Positions 9,267 through 17,084 of a DNA stretch of 64,000 bases are shown in pieces. The first letter of the stretch is position 1. Each line of letters begins with the position of its first letter. The notes beneath the pieces were generated by a model. That model was not told the DNA's origin. It was given only the letters and a program-made list of their open reading frames with translations, and ran no database searches. The stretch is taken from the NCBI RefSeq assembly GCF_009915685.1, contig NZ_JAABLP010000001.1. One strand, given 5' to 3'. A program made the translations under genes and the position numbers. This DNA is from Pannonibacter tanglangensis (lineage in GTDB: Bacteria; Pseudomonadota; Alphaproteobacteria; Rhizobiales; Stappiaceae).

Positions 9267-9890
9267 ATGTTTTTTCTGATCAGGACAGCCTTCTGGCTCA
9301 CCCTGGTCCTGCTGCTGATCCCGCTCGGCACGGACCAGAAGGAGGGCAACGGGATCAACGTCGATCCACTGGCGGCGCTGATGGCAGCGCAGGCGACGGT
9401 CTCCGATCTTTCCGGCTTCTGCGACCGCAATCCGCAGGCCTGCGAGACGGGTGGCCAGGCGCTGACGGCCATTGGAACCCAGGCCCGCGACGGGGCCCGC
9501 ATCGTCTACGAATTCCTCGACAAGTCCGTGGCAGACGGGGCCACGTCTGCGGATCCTGCCGCCGCGCCGGGCTCTGCCCTGCCCGGCCCAGTCCAGCACG
9601 GCGCAGGCCAGCCCGGCACCGGTCAGGCCGCCACCGGCCTTGGCAGCAGCGCCCTTCCCGGACCAGCCTTCACCGGCTCCGTCCCGCGTCCCGGCACCGT
9701 GACGGGTCCCGTCACCGGGAGCCTGACCGGCACGCTGACCGCCGCCGATGCGGCCCCGGCCTGGCATCTGCCGGCGCCCGAAACCCTTCCCGGTGCGGCT
9801 CCTGCCGCGCCGTCCGCAGCTTCCTCCGTTCCGGAGGCCTTCTTTGGGCCGGTGCCACGGCCCAATCCCCGGTCAGGCAATCGCGTCTGA
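9267..9890 (+). CDS. DUF5330 domain protein with low-complexity tail
   Basis: 207-residue protein with an N-terminal hydrophobic signal or anchor (FFLIRTAFWLTLVLLLIPLG), then the short DUF5330 region with a Cys pair in SGFCDRNPQACETG, followed by an Ala/Gly/Pro/Thr-rich tail from about residue 90 (repeated PGPV/GTxT patterns). Function is unknown; the export signal implies a periplasmic location. The low-complexity tail is unusually long for the family and looks expanded by repeat growth. Confidence 0.8.
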   Translation: MFFLIRTAFWLTLVLLLIPLGTDQKEGNGINVDPLAALMAAQATVSDLSGFCDRNPQACETGGQALTAIGTQARDGARIVYEFLDKSVADGATSADPAAAPGSALPGPVQHGAGQPGTGQAATGLGSSALPGPAFTGSVPRPGTVTGPVTGSLTGTLTAADAAPAWHLPAPETLPGAAPAAPSAASSVPEAFFGPVPRPNPRSGNRV

Positions 9891-10016
9891 CCACACCGTC
9901 CGCGCCCGATGGCGCCTTGTGTCTCGTGCGCGGTGGTTTGCGCCCCGCATGACCGGTCCGCTCACCTCCCGGTGAACGGTCCGGGTGACGGACAACACTG
10001 AGCGGAGATTACCGCG

Positions 10017-10067
10017 ACGCCGCAGGCGGGCAGCTGCCCTTTCCGCTTGCGGCGTTTCTTTTTTCCG
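10017..10067 (+). terminator. Rho-independent terminator after the DUF5330 gene
   Basis: A 13-bp stem (10017-10029 with 10043-10055, one G-T pair) closes a 13-nt loop and is followed by TTCTTTTTT. It is oriented to stop plus-strand transcription from the DUF5330 gene, 127 bp after its stop, and insulates sufE. Confidence 0.85.
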
Positions 10068-10162
10068 CTGATCGCCAGCAACAACCGCGCGCCGCCTTTT
10101 CCTTGCGTTGCCGGGCGATGCGGCTATATCTGCGCCCAGCGACAGCCTGTGCGGACGAGTTC

Positions 10163-10591
10163 ATGACCACCACCCTCAGCGACATTCTTGACGGTTTCGA
10201 GTTCCTCGACGACTGGGAGGATCGCTACAAGTACGTCATCGACCTTGGCCGCGAGTTGCCCCCCTTCCCGGAGGAGCTGCGCACGGAGGCCAACAAGGTG
10301 CGCGGCTGCGTGTCCCAGGTCTGGCTCGTCACCGAGGTGACGAAGGACGCCGCCGGCGAGCCGGTGCTCACCTATCGCGGCGACAGTGATGCGCTCATCG
10401 TGCAGGGGCTGGTGGCGATCGTGCTGGCGGTCTTTTCCGGTCACAGCGCCCGCGAGATCCTGGCCACCGATGTGGATGGCCTGTTTGCCCGGATCGGGCT
10501 CAAGGACCATCTCACCCCGCAGCGCTCCAACGGCCTCAAGTCGATGGTCGAGCGCATCAAGTCGGACGCCCGCGCCGCGCTGGCGGCCTGA
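10163..10591 (+). CDS. sufE: SufE-family cysteine desulfuration protein
   Basis: 142-residue SufE-like protein. The conserved active-site Cys49 lies in NKVRGCVSQVWL; in known SufE proteins this cysteine takes sulfane sulfur from the desulfurase SufS and passes it to the SufBCD scaffold for Fe-S cluster assembly. Length and the C-terminal SNGLKSMVERI helix match the family. The ATG at 10163 gives the usual N-terminus; an upstream ATG at 10103 would add 20 residues with no homology. No suf operon genes are adjacent, so this may be a stand-alone SufE paralogue. Its 3' end overlaps the convergent DUF6456 gene by 35 bp. Confidence 0.92.
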   Translation: MTTTLSDILDGFEFLDDWEDRYKYVIDLGRELPPFPEELRTEANKVRGCVSQVWLVTEVTKDAAGEPVLTYRGDSDALIVQGLVAIVLAVFSGHSAREILATDVDGLFARIGLKDHLTPQRSNGLKSMVERIKSDARAALAA

Positions 10592-11366
10592 TCCCGACCA
10601 GCCCCAGCCCGTAGTGGCGGGCAAGCGTCGTCAGGGCCAGTCCCAGCACCACCTTGGCGGACCGGGGCGGCCAGCCCCGTTCGCGCTCGACCGTCGACAG
10701 CCCCTTGAGATGGCAGCAGACATCCACCAGCACCGGTGCGAGGCCCGGTCCGACGGCCGCCAGCGCGCTTTCGGTGCGCCGTCGCGCGGCAAGGCCCTGG
10801 TCTCCGGCCTCGACCGCCGGATGTCCCGCCCCCGCGCCGCCGTCCACGCGTTCGGTGCGCCAGCCGCCGGCCAGATGCGGCATCAGCCGCGCCCGCGTGA
10901 AATCAAGCCGCAGCCGTTCGCCGGCCTCGACCTGATCCCGGTCCAGCAGCGGCCGGCCCTGGCTGTCCCGACGCTGGGCCAGCCAGGCGAGCGGGCTTTC
11001 CGACAGGTTGACCGCAGCCCGCACGGCGCCGGCCGCGCTCCCCGACGCTGCTCCTGGGTCTTTCCCGGAATCTCGTCCCTCATCTGGCCCCGACATCGGA
11101 CCGGAGGCCGGCGGGTGCCGGTCCTGGTGCTGGGCGCGGAACGGGTCATCGGCCCCGCTCATGAGGCGGCGCAGATGCAGGCGGCCGGCCGCGCTCAGGG
11201 TCAGTCCCTCGGCCTGCCGCGCCGCCAGTCCCTCGGCCAGGAGATGCCGGATGAGGTCCCCTGCGGCGGCGGCATCGCCCAGCCGCGCCGTCACGGCCTC
11301 CGGCGCGAGCGGACCCGCGGCCAGCCATTTCAGCGTGCGGCGCAGCTGCGGCAGCGGCGGGGTCAT
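10557..11366 (-). CDS. DUF6456 domain protein
   Basis: 269 residues: an N-terminal winged-helix-like part (about 1-70, AGRLHLRRL), a low-complexity linker (about 75-120) and a C-terminal DUF6456 domain (about 120-269) with ESPLAWLAQRRD and a helix with LVDVCCHLKGLSTVERERGWPPRSAKVVLGLALTTLARHYG-like features. The family is alphaproteobacterial, probably DNA-binding by its architecture, with no established role. Its ATG overlaps the stop of the upstream HTH gene (ATGA), so the two are translationally coupled and probably act together. Confidence 0.83.
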   Translation of the reverse strand: MTPPLPQLRRTLKWLAAGPLAPEAVTARLGDAAAAGDLIRHLLAEGLAARQAEGLTLSAAGRLHLRRLMSGADDPFRAQHQDRHPPASGPMSGPDEGRDSGKDPGAASGSAAGAVRAAVNLSESPLAWLAQRRDSQGRPLLDRDQVEAGERLRLDFTRARLMPHLAGGWRTERVDGGAGAGHPAVEAGDQGLAARRRTESALAAVGPGLAPVLVDVCCHLKGLSTVERERGWPPRSAKVVLGLALTTLARHYGLGLVGIRPPARRGRPT

Positions 11367-11803
11367 CGCTCGCCTCCCCGCACCGGCGGCACCGCGCAGG
11401 GCCGGTCCAGCTGGGCAAGCCCGGCCATGGCCACCGGCGAGAGCTGCATCTCGAGCTGATCGATGAAGCGGTCGAACACCGGATCGTCGCGCAGGTCCTC
11501 GAACTTGCGGCAGGCATGGCGCACCGTCTTGCGGTCACGGCGGTAGATCTGCCCCACCTGGCCGATCGACAGGCCGAAGAGCACATGGGCCAGATACATC
11601 ATCGCCTGACGCGCATCCGCCGCCGGCTTCGGGCCACGCGAGGGCTGGTAGAGCTCGTGCGGATCGACGCCGAAGCTGCGGGTAACCAGCAGCTCCGCCT
11701 GCCGCACCCGGTCGAGCGGTCCCGGATTTCCGGTCAAGATGTCCTGTCGGCGCCGCTTCCGACATGGCATGCGGCGGATATCCCCCACTTTGGCGACCTG
11801 CAT
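11363..11803 (-). CDS. DnaA C-terminal-like helix-turn-helix protein
   Basis: 146-residue protein. Residues ~65-105 (ARQAMMYLAHVLFGLSIGQVGQIYRRDRKTVRHACRKFED) reproduce the layout of the DnaA domain IV helix-turn-helix, in which the second helix reads DHxTVxHA in DnaA and DRKTVRHA here; there is no AAA+ ATPase domain. It is therefore a DNA-binding protein likely to recognise a DnaA-box-like site rather than an initiator. ATG 11803 has GGGAGG 8 nt upstream; ATG 11770 is an alternative that would put a GATATCCCCCAC box in the leader. Coupled by ATGA to the DUF6456 gene. Repeated TATCCCCC boxes around its start suggest autoregulation (inference). Confidence 0.85.
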   Translation of the reverse strand: MQVAKVGDIRRMPCRKRRRQDILTGNPGPLDRVRQAELLVTRSFGVDPHELYQPSRGPKPAADARQAMMYLAHVLFGLSIGQVGQIYRRDRKTVRHACRKFEDLRDDPVFDRFIDQLEMQLSPVAMAGLAQLDRPCAVPPVRGGER

Positions 11804-11935
11804 CAGAATGCCTCCCGATGATAAGAAACGACTAGGCTTCTTTTCCTACATTGTAAGGCAACAATCAAAGGTGGGGGATATCTTTCCTATTAAACTCCAG
11901 ATTGCAGCGCGCTTGCAGGAAAACTTATCCCCCTG
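11777..11935. promoter_or_regulatory. Cluster of DnaA-box-like TATCCCCC motifs
   Basis: GATATCCCCCAC at 11777-11788 recurs as its exact reverse complement GTGGGGGATATC at 11871-11882, and a third related motif TTATCCCCC lies at 11925-11933. Each resembles the DnaA box TTATCCACA with the last bases changed. They bracket the start of the DnaA-C-like gene and the gap to the divergent 12043 reading frame. Binding by that protein is inference. Confidence 0.55.
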
Positions 11936-12042
11936 CGGGCGCGGGACCGCACACTGTGCCGTCAAGGGCCAGCCGACCGACCGGCAAGCAAGAGCCGCGC
12001 CATGGCTGGCCCTGCCTGTCTCACACCTGGAGACCTCGTCAC

Positions 12043-12384
12043 ATGCGAGACGCCCCCTCCCCCGGCTGCGGCAGACGGTCGCCGCCGGCCCTTGACCGGA
12101 ACCGGCTGCTGCGCCTGCTCGCCCGGTCGGATCTCCTGCCGGCGGACTGGACGGATGACCGTCCGCTGCCACGGGCCGCGGTGCGTCGTCTCATCCTGAT
12201 GCTGCGGGGGGAAAGGCGCCGGCTGGCGGCCGGTCACTGGAGCGCCAGCCTGGCGCGGGCGCTGGCGCTGGAGACGGCGCTCGCCTGCGGCTGGCCCCGG
12301 CGTGCGCCGCCGGTGCGGGCCTCGCGCAGGAAACCGGGGCCGGACAAACGGAAAGGCCGTTCCGGTTGCCCGGAACGGCCCTGA
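12043..12384 (+). CDS. Small basic protein, unknown function
   Basis: 113-residue Arg/Leu-rich reading frame whose central part LLRLLARSDLLPADW...AAVRRLILMLRGERRRLAAGHW looks like a genuine helical protein and not a shadow frame. I cannot name a family. It is divergent from the DnaA-C-like gene, sharing its 240-bp promoter region. Its last codons run through the mucR terminator hairpin (12355-12380), which raises doubt about the C-terminus or the gene itself. ATG 12043 is preferred over ATG 11902, because the longer N-terminus has no protein-like character. Confidence 0.5.
   Translation: MRDAPSPGCGRRSPPALDRNRLLRLLARSDLLPADWTDDRPLPRAAVRRLILMLRGERRRLAAGHWSASLARALALETALACGWPRRAPPVRASRRKPGPDKRKGRSGCPERP
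12355..12380 (-). terminator. Terminator of mucR
   Basis: Perfect 11-bp stem GGCCGTTCCGG / CCGGAACGGCC with a 4-nt loop. Read on the minus strand it is followed by TTTCC, about 95 bp after the mucR stop. It overlaps the last codons of the convergent plus-strand reading frame. Confidence 0.75.
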
Positions 12385-12474
12385 CCTTGTGCTGGGCATC
12401 TTGCCCTCTTGCGACCATCGCCGGTCCGGGCGCGCCCGGGGCGCAGGCCCTCGACCGGGAGGCGCCCGGCCGTC

Positions 12475-12891
12475 TTACTTGGAGCGCTTGCGCTGCTGGC
12501 CGAGACCCATCTTCTTGGCCAGTTCCGAACGGGCGGCCGCGTAGTTCGGCGCCACCATCGGATAGTCCGCCGGCAGGTCCCACTTCTCGCGGTACTCTTC
12601 CGGGGTCATGTCGTAGTGGGTGCGCAGGTGACGCTTCAGCGACTTGAACTTCTTGCCGTCTTCCAGGCAGATGATGTAGTCCGGCATCACCGACTTCTTC
12701 ACCGGGACGGCCGGCTTCAGCGGCTCCGGCTCCGGCTCCGCCTGGGTGCCGGACGTGCGCTGCAGCGCGTTATAGATGTCGTTGATCAGACCCGGCAGTT
12801 CCGTAGCAGCCACCGTGTTGTTGCTCACGTAAGCAGAAACGATCTCTGCGGTCAGGTCGATCAGGTTGGCGTCTACCGGATTGTCAGTCAT
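12475..12891 (-). CDS. mucR: MucR/Ros family transcriptional regulator
   Basis: 138-residue zinc-finger-type global regulator; in rhizobia and Brucella MucR/Ros proteins silence AT-rich promoters and control exopolysaccharide, motility and cell-cycle genes. The finger is visible as Cys75-x2-Asp78 and His88-x3-His92 (HLRTH) followed by the diagnostic YDMTPEEYREKWDLPxDYPMVAPNYAxxRSxLAKKMGLG tail. The second zinc-binding Cys is replaced by Asp, a substitution known in some family members that fold without zinc. The N-terminal ~45 residues form the oligomerisation region. Single gene with its own AT-rich upstream region, as expected for autoregulation. Confidence 0.95.
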   Translation of the reverse strand: MTDNPVDANLIDLTAEIVSAYVSNNTVAATELPGLINDIYNALQRTSGTQAEPEPEPLKPAVPVKKSVMPDYIICLEDGKKFKSLKRHLRTHYDMTPEEYREKWDLPADYPMVAPNYAAARSELAKKMGLGQQRKRSK

Positions 12892-13355
12892 ATCTCACCC
12901 GTTTCGTATATCTTGCGAGGATTTCGCTAGCCGGACCGAAGCTTGGGACTACGGTGACCGCTCGTCAGTTCGCTGAAACTTTCTTGCGGTATCGACTGTT
13001 AAAATTTGATTCTACTGCGTCTGCAACGTTTTTCGGGTTATACAGGCGCTTATCCCAGTCGACAAGCCCTGAACAACAGGAATGAAGTAATTCTTCACGG
13101 CCCTTCAGCTGTCTTTGCAGTCTGTCTGGTCCAAATTTGTCGTTTTTGTGGAGATCCCACTGAGTAAATTGCCCGTGACGATCATGACTGGACCATCGCA
13201 GGGTCTGAGTCGGGACCGGTCGCGATTGCAGCCGGGCGCGCTCATGGCCCATTCTCGCGGCCATTGCAAGGGCTGCGTCTGCGCCGGGCAGCCCTCGTCT
13301 TCGCCGCGCCGGCCCGGAGCCTGGTCCACGCCTTCAGGAAAGGGAACCGGGCATG
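12892..13355. other. Intergenic region upstream of mucR
   Basis: About 460 bp with no supportable gene (the whole gap from mucR to mnhG is ~615 bp). The stretch 12900-13180 is clearly AT-richer than average and probably holds the mucR promoter and MucR binding sites (T-A steps near 13000-13030). One GATTC site lies near 13010. A 99-residue minus-strand frame here has no protein-like features. Confidence 0.5.
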
Positions 13356-13385
13356 AAAAAATCCGGGGCGCACTGCACCCCGGAT
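13356..13385 (-). terminator. Terminator of the mrp operon
   Basis: Stem ATCCGGGG (13361-13368) pairs with CCCCGGAT (13378-13385). On the minus strand it is followed by a run of six T residues, the textbook form of an intrinsic terminator, 122 bp after the mnhG stop. Confidence 0.88.
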
Positions 13386-13506
13386 CAACTGCAACTTCTC
13401 GTCCAGTCCAGCCTTGCGCCGTATCCGTCCGCCCCTCCGCCCGTTACGCCCCGCGCCGCGGCGGGAGCGGGGCTGGGCTGGGCTGGGCCCGGCGCTGGCG
13501 GGCCGG

Positions 13507-13863
13507 TCAGGCCTTGGGCTTGCCGGTCTTGCCCAGCATCTGCCGCAGCCCCTCCTGGTTCATCGCCGCACAGGGCGGATAGCCGGCGGTGAAGGCCGCC
13601 TTGGCCAGCAGATGCGCCGAGATCGGGGCCGTCAGCAGGAAGAACAGGACACCGGCGACCGCCCGGGTGATGACGTCGAGCTGGCCGGCGTCGAAGGCGA
13701 GGGCCAGCAGCATCAGGCTCGAGCCCACCGTGCCGGCCTTGGAGGCGGCATGCATGCGCGTGTAGACGTCGGGAAACCGCAGGACGCCGATGGCCGCAAG
13801 CAGGGCGAAGATCGCGCCCACCACCAGCATCAGGCCGATGATGATGTCGATGACGGCACTCAT
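13507..13863 (-). CDS. mnhG: Mrp-type cation/proton antiporter subunit G
   Basis: 118-residue MrpG/MnhG/PhaG subunit with three membrane helices and the family motif FPDVYTRMHAASKAGTVG. It is the last gene of a seven-gene Mrp operon; its ATG overlaps the MrpF stop (ATGA). The complex exchanges Na+ (or K+ in rhizobial Pha systems) for protons across the inner membrane and all subunits are needed for activity. The longer minus-strand frame reaching 14265 is only an upstream extension without homology. Confidence 0.95.
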   Translation of the reverse strand: MSAVIDIIIGLMLVVGAIFALLAAIGVLRFPDVYTRMHAASKAGTVGSSLMLLALAFDAGQLDVITRAVAGVLFFLLTAPISAHLLAKAAFTAGYPPCAAMNQEGLRQMLGKTGKPKA

Positions 13864-14216
13864 TTCATTCTCCTGTTGCGGGTAAGCCCTTCCTTCACCT
13901 CTTCGGTGATCGAGGGATCGCCGGCGGTGCCCCGGTTCAGGATGAAGCGGGCCAGCGCCACGGTGGCCAGGAAGCCGACAAGGCCGAGGGTGATGGCAAT
14001 GTCGATGTAGAGGTAATAGTCGGTCACAATGCCGATGATGGCGATGAAGCCGATCACCGTGCCCACCAGCATGTCGAGGGCTAGCACCCGGTCCGGCAGG
14101 GTCGGTCCGAGAACGGTCCGCACCACGGTCAACAGGAAGGTGAGGCAGATCAGGAGCAGCGCGATCTGGATGCAGACATCGAGAAAGCCGGCTGCGAAAG
14201 TCTCGAACGGGGTCAC
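13860..14216 (-). CDS. mnhF: Mrp-type cation/proton antiporter subunit F
   Basis: 118-residue MrpF subunit with three membrane helices and the signature GPTLPDRVLALDMLVG. It starts at a GTG (14216) that overlaps the mnhE stop in a GTGA arrangement, indicating tight translational coupling; an ATG-initiated frame to 14732 is a shadow of mnhE. In characterised Mrp complexes the small F and G subunits sit at the periphery of the assembly. Confidence 0.93.
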   Translation of the reverse strand: MTPFETFAAGFLDVCIQIALLLICLTFLLTVVRTVLGPTLPDRVLALDMLVGTVIGFIAIIGIVTDYYLYIDIAITLGLVGFLATVALARFILNRGTAGDPSITEEVKEGLTRNRRMK

Positions 14217-14689
14217 CGGAAGGCCTCCATGATCTTGCGCTCGAAGCCGTTGCGGATGTCGGCAATCGTGCCTTCCGGATCCGGCACGTCGATGCAGTGG
14301 ACGTAGAGCGTCTTGCGGTCGGCCGACACGTCGACCGACAGGGTGCCCGGCGTCAGGGTGATGAGATTGGCCAGCAGCGCGATCTCGAAGTCCCGGTCCA
14401 CCGTCAGCGGATAGGCGACGATGCCCGGCGCGATCTCGATGCGCGGCCGCACCACCATCTGCGCCACCCGCCAGGCGGACAGGGCCAGCTCCTTCAGGAA
14501 CAGCAGGATCAGGCTGATCACCCGGCCGGTCCGCTGGAAATAGGCGACGCCGCCGATCTGCTCGCGGATCATGTAGAGCACGCCCGAGCCCAGCACGAAG
14601 CCGAAGCAGAGATTGACCACCGAGAACGAACCGGTCACCGCCGCCCAGGACAGCGCCAGCAGGATGTTGATGAGGAACAAGCCGGTCAT
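14213..14689 (-). CDS. mnhE: Mrp-type cation/proton antiporter subunit E
   Basis: 158-residue MrpE subunit: N-terminal membrane helices followed by a cytoplasmic domain with the conserved TLTPGTLSVDVSADRKTLYVHCID pattern and a C-terminal DIRNGFERKIMEAFR. The start at 14689 overlaps the mnhD stop by 4 bp. Part of the same antiporter operon. Confidence 0.95.
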   Translation of the reverse strand: MTGLFLINILLALSWAAVTGSFSVVNLCFGFVLGSGVLYMIREQIGGVAYFQRTGRVISLILLFLKELALSAWRVAQMVVRPRIEIAPGIVAYPLTVDRDFEIALLANLITLTPGTLSVDVSADRKTLYVHCIDVPDPEGTIADIRNGFERKIMEAFR

Positions 14690-16284
14690 GCACCGCCTCC
14701 GAACACCGAGCGCAGGTAGCCGACCGGGTCAATCAGGCCGGACGCGCCACGCTGGGACACTTCCATGATCCATTCCGGCAGCAGCCCGAACAGCACGACC
14801 AGCGCCGTCAGGGCCGCCAGCGGGATCCACACGGCCGCCGTCGACTGGCCGCCGCCTGCCATGGCCAGCACGGAACCGGACGGCAGGCTTGCCGAGCCGC
14901 CATCGACGGTGCCTTCCGGACCGCCGCGCCAGAAGGCGTAGATCCAGACGCGGCCGATGGCGAGCGACGTGAGGAAGCCGGTCACCAGGATGGCAGCCGC
15001 GAGCCAGGTCCAGCCAAGCTGGAGGGCGGCATCGACCAGCATCACCTTCGGCCAGAAGCCGGAGAAGGGCGGCAGGCCGGCCACCGCCAGCGCCAGCACG
15101 AGGAACACGGCCGCCAGCAGCGGGCTTGCGCCATAGAGCCCGCCCAGCCGGCGCAGGTCATAGCTGCCGGCCATCGCGGCCATCAGCCCGGCCGCCATGT
15201 AGAGCGCCGTCATGACCAGGATCGAGTGCACCGCATAGAACACGGTGCCCGACACCGCCAGCACCGAGCCGATCGCCATGCCGGCCATCATCGAGCCGAT
15301 GCCGGAGATGACCAGATAGCCGAGCAGCCGGCGCAGGTCCGACTGCGCGATGGCCCCGATGACCCCCGTCAGCATCGTCAGGGCCGCCACCCAGGCGATC
15401 ACCTCGGCGAGTTCCGCGCGCGCGGCCGGCATCAGCATGACGAGCGTGCGCAGCAGCGCATAGATGCCAACCTTGGTCAGCAGGCCGGCAAAGATCGCCG
15501 CCACGACGATGCGCGGCGTATGGTAGGACGACGGCAGCCAGAAGTTCACCGGGAAGGCGGCTGCCTTCATGGCGAAGGCAAGCAGATAGAGCACCGCAAT
15601 CGTCATCAGCGGACCGCTGACGCCGCTCTCCTGCACCTTGATGGTGATGTCGGCCATGTTCAGCGTGCCGAGCTGGCCATAGAGCAGGCCGGTGGCGATC
15701 AGGAACAGGTTGGTGCCGATCAGGTTGAGGATGCCGTACTTGACCGTCCCGTCGAGCTGCGCCCGATCATTGCCCAGCACCAGCAGGCCGTAGGACGAGA
15801 TCAGCAGCACCTCGAACCAGACATACATGTTGAAGATGTCGCCGGTGAGGAACGCGCCGTTGGCGCCCGTCATCATCAGCAGGAGGAACGGGTAGAAGCC
15901 GTAGCGGCGCCCGGAGCTGTCGATGGTGATCGACGCATAAAGACCGGCGCAAAAGGCGACGATCGCGGCAACCAGGGCCAGCGTCGCGCCCAGCGCATCG
16001 ACCGTGAAGGCAATGCCGAAGGGCGGCAGCCAGTTGCCCATCACCATGGTGATGACACCGCGCTTCAGCACCTCGCCCAGCAGGGCAAAGTTGTTGAGCA
16101 CCAGCAGCCCGAGGAAGACGAGGCCGAGCTTGGCCTGCAGCCCTGTGTTCTTGCGCAGGATCAGGCAGAGCGAGCCGCCGATGATGGTCAGGATCGACGG
16201 GGCGATCACGAGCCAGTCCGCCAGCGGAACCGGCGTCGTGAACATGGCCTTGGCAATGTCGACGGAAGTGGAATACCCGGCCAT
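14686..16284 (-). CDS. mnhD: Mrp-type cation/proton antiporter subunit D
   Basis: 532-residue proton-channel subunit homologous to complex I NuoN/NuoM, with about 14 membrane helices. Key features visible are the Glu in MYVWFEVLLISSYGLLVLG (antiporter helix 5) and Lys-containing segments FAMKAAAFPVNFWLPSSYHTP and TKVGIYALLRT of the proton path. Two residues separate it from mnhC. It is one of the two large ion-translocating subunits of the complex. Confidence 0.96.
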   Translation of the reverse strand: MAGYSTSVDIAKAMFTTPVPLADWLVIAPSILTIIGGSLCLILRKNTGLQAKLGLVFLGLLVLNNFALLGEVLKRGVITMVMGNWLPPFGIAFTVDALGATLALVAAIVAFCAGLYASITIDSSGRRYGFYPFLLLMMTGANGAFLTGDIFNMYVWFEVLLISSYGLLVLGNDRAQLDGTVKYGILNLIGTNLFLIATGLLYGQLGTLNMADITIKVQESGVSGPLMTIAVLYLLAFAMKAAAFPVNFWLPSSYHTPRIVVAAIFAGLLTKVGIYALLRTLVMLMPAARAELAEVIAWVAALTMLTGVIGAIAQSDLRRLLGYLVISGIGSMMAGMAIGSVLAVSGTVFYAVHSILVMTALYMAAGLMAAMAGSYDLRRLGGLYGASPLLAAVFLVLALAVAGLPPFSGFWPKVMLVDAALQLGWTWLAAAILVTGFLTSLAIGRVWIYAFWRGGPEGTVDGGSASLPSGSVLAMAGGGQSTAAVWIPLAALTALVVLFGLLPEWIMEVSQRGASGLIDPVGYLRSVFGGGA

Positions 16285-16287
16285 GGA

Positions 16288-16665
16288 TCAGTACCCCTGC
16301 GGCGGCAGCGCCTCGCCCTTGGGCTCGGCGACGCGCATCTCGTTGACGTCGTCGGTGCCCAGCTCCTGATAGCTGCGGAACGCCAGCACCATCAGGAAGG
16401 CGAAGAAGGAGAAGGAAATCACGATGGCCGTCAGCACCAGCGCCTGCGGCAGCGGATTGGCCGTTGCACCGGCAGGCACGTAGAGGTCAATCGGGATCAC
16501 CGGCGGCACCTCGCGCATGAGACGCCCGGCAGTGAAGATCAGCATGTTCACCGCATTGCCGAGGATCGTGATGCCGATGAGGATGTGGATGATCTGCCGC
16601 GACAGCATCAGATAGACGCCGACGGCGAAGAACAGGCCGATCAGGATCGAGAAGCCGGCTTCCAT
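16288..16665 (-). CDS. mnhC: Mrp-type cation/proton antiporter subunit C
   Basis: 125-residue NuoK-like subunit with three membrane helices and the motif HILIGITILGNAVNMLIF. ATG 16665 is one base from the mnhB stop codon and gives the normal family N-terminus (MEAGFSILIGLFFAVGVYLML); the longer frame to 16800 is a shadow of mnhB. Confidence 0.94.
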   Translation of the reverse strand: MEAGFSILIGLFFAVGVYLMLSRQIIHILIGITILGNAVNMLIFTAGRLMREVPPVIPIDLYVPAGATANPLPQALVLTAIVISFSFFAFLMVLAFRSYQELGTDDVNEMRVAEPKGEALPPQGY

Positions 16666-17084
16666 CAGTCGCTCTCCCGTTCCTCGAGGGCGAGCGCAAT
16701 CGAGCCGATTGCGCCGACCACCACGAGATAGACGCCGATGTCGAAGAACATCGGGGTGGACAGGTCGACCTGCACGCCGAACACATGCACGGCCGCCCAC
16801 TGGCTGGTCATGTAGGCCTGCGCCTTGAACAGGGACAGGAGGCCGGAAACGGCCGCCAGCAGCAGACCGAAGCCGGCAATGCTCATCGGATGCACCTTCA
16901 GCGCACGGCGGGCCGGCGCGACGCCGGCGGAGATGCCGTAGATCGCCAGCGCCGAGGCGGCGATCAGGCCGCCGATGAAGCCGCCGCCGGGTTCATTGTG
17001 CCCCCTGAGCAGCACGAAGAAAGAGAACAGCACCATCAGCGCCGTGATGAACGGGGCGAAGGCGCGGAAGATCACCGTACGCAT
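16665..17084 (-). CDS. mnhB: Mrp-type cation/proton antiporter subunit B
   Basis: 139-residue MrpB subunit with four membrane helices and the conserved LLRGHNEPGGGFIGGLIAASALAIYG motif. In some rhizobia MrpA and MrpB are fused (PhaAB); here B is a separate gene whose ATG shares its first base with the mnhA stop (1-bp overlap). Confidence 0.95.
   Translation of the reverse strand: MRTVIFRAFAPFITALMVLFSFFVLLRGHNEPGGGFIGGLIAASALAIYGISAGVAPARRALKVHPMSIAGFGLLLAAVSGLLSLFKAQAYMTSQWAAVHVFGVQVDLSTPMFFDIGVYLVVVGAIGSIALALEERESD

Noticed and set aside
12965..13264. A 99-residue minus-strand frame upstream of mucR
   Set aside because: No ribosome site, no hydrophobic core or recognisable motif; lies in the AT-rich promoter region.
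13361..13385. A riboswitch or small-RNA candidate in the mucR-mnhG gap
   Set aside because: The hairpin with a six-T tail is a simple intrinsic terminator for the mrp operon.
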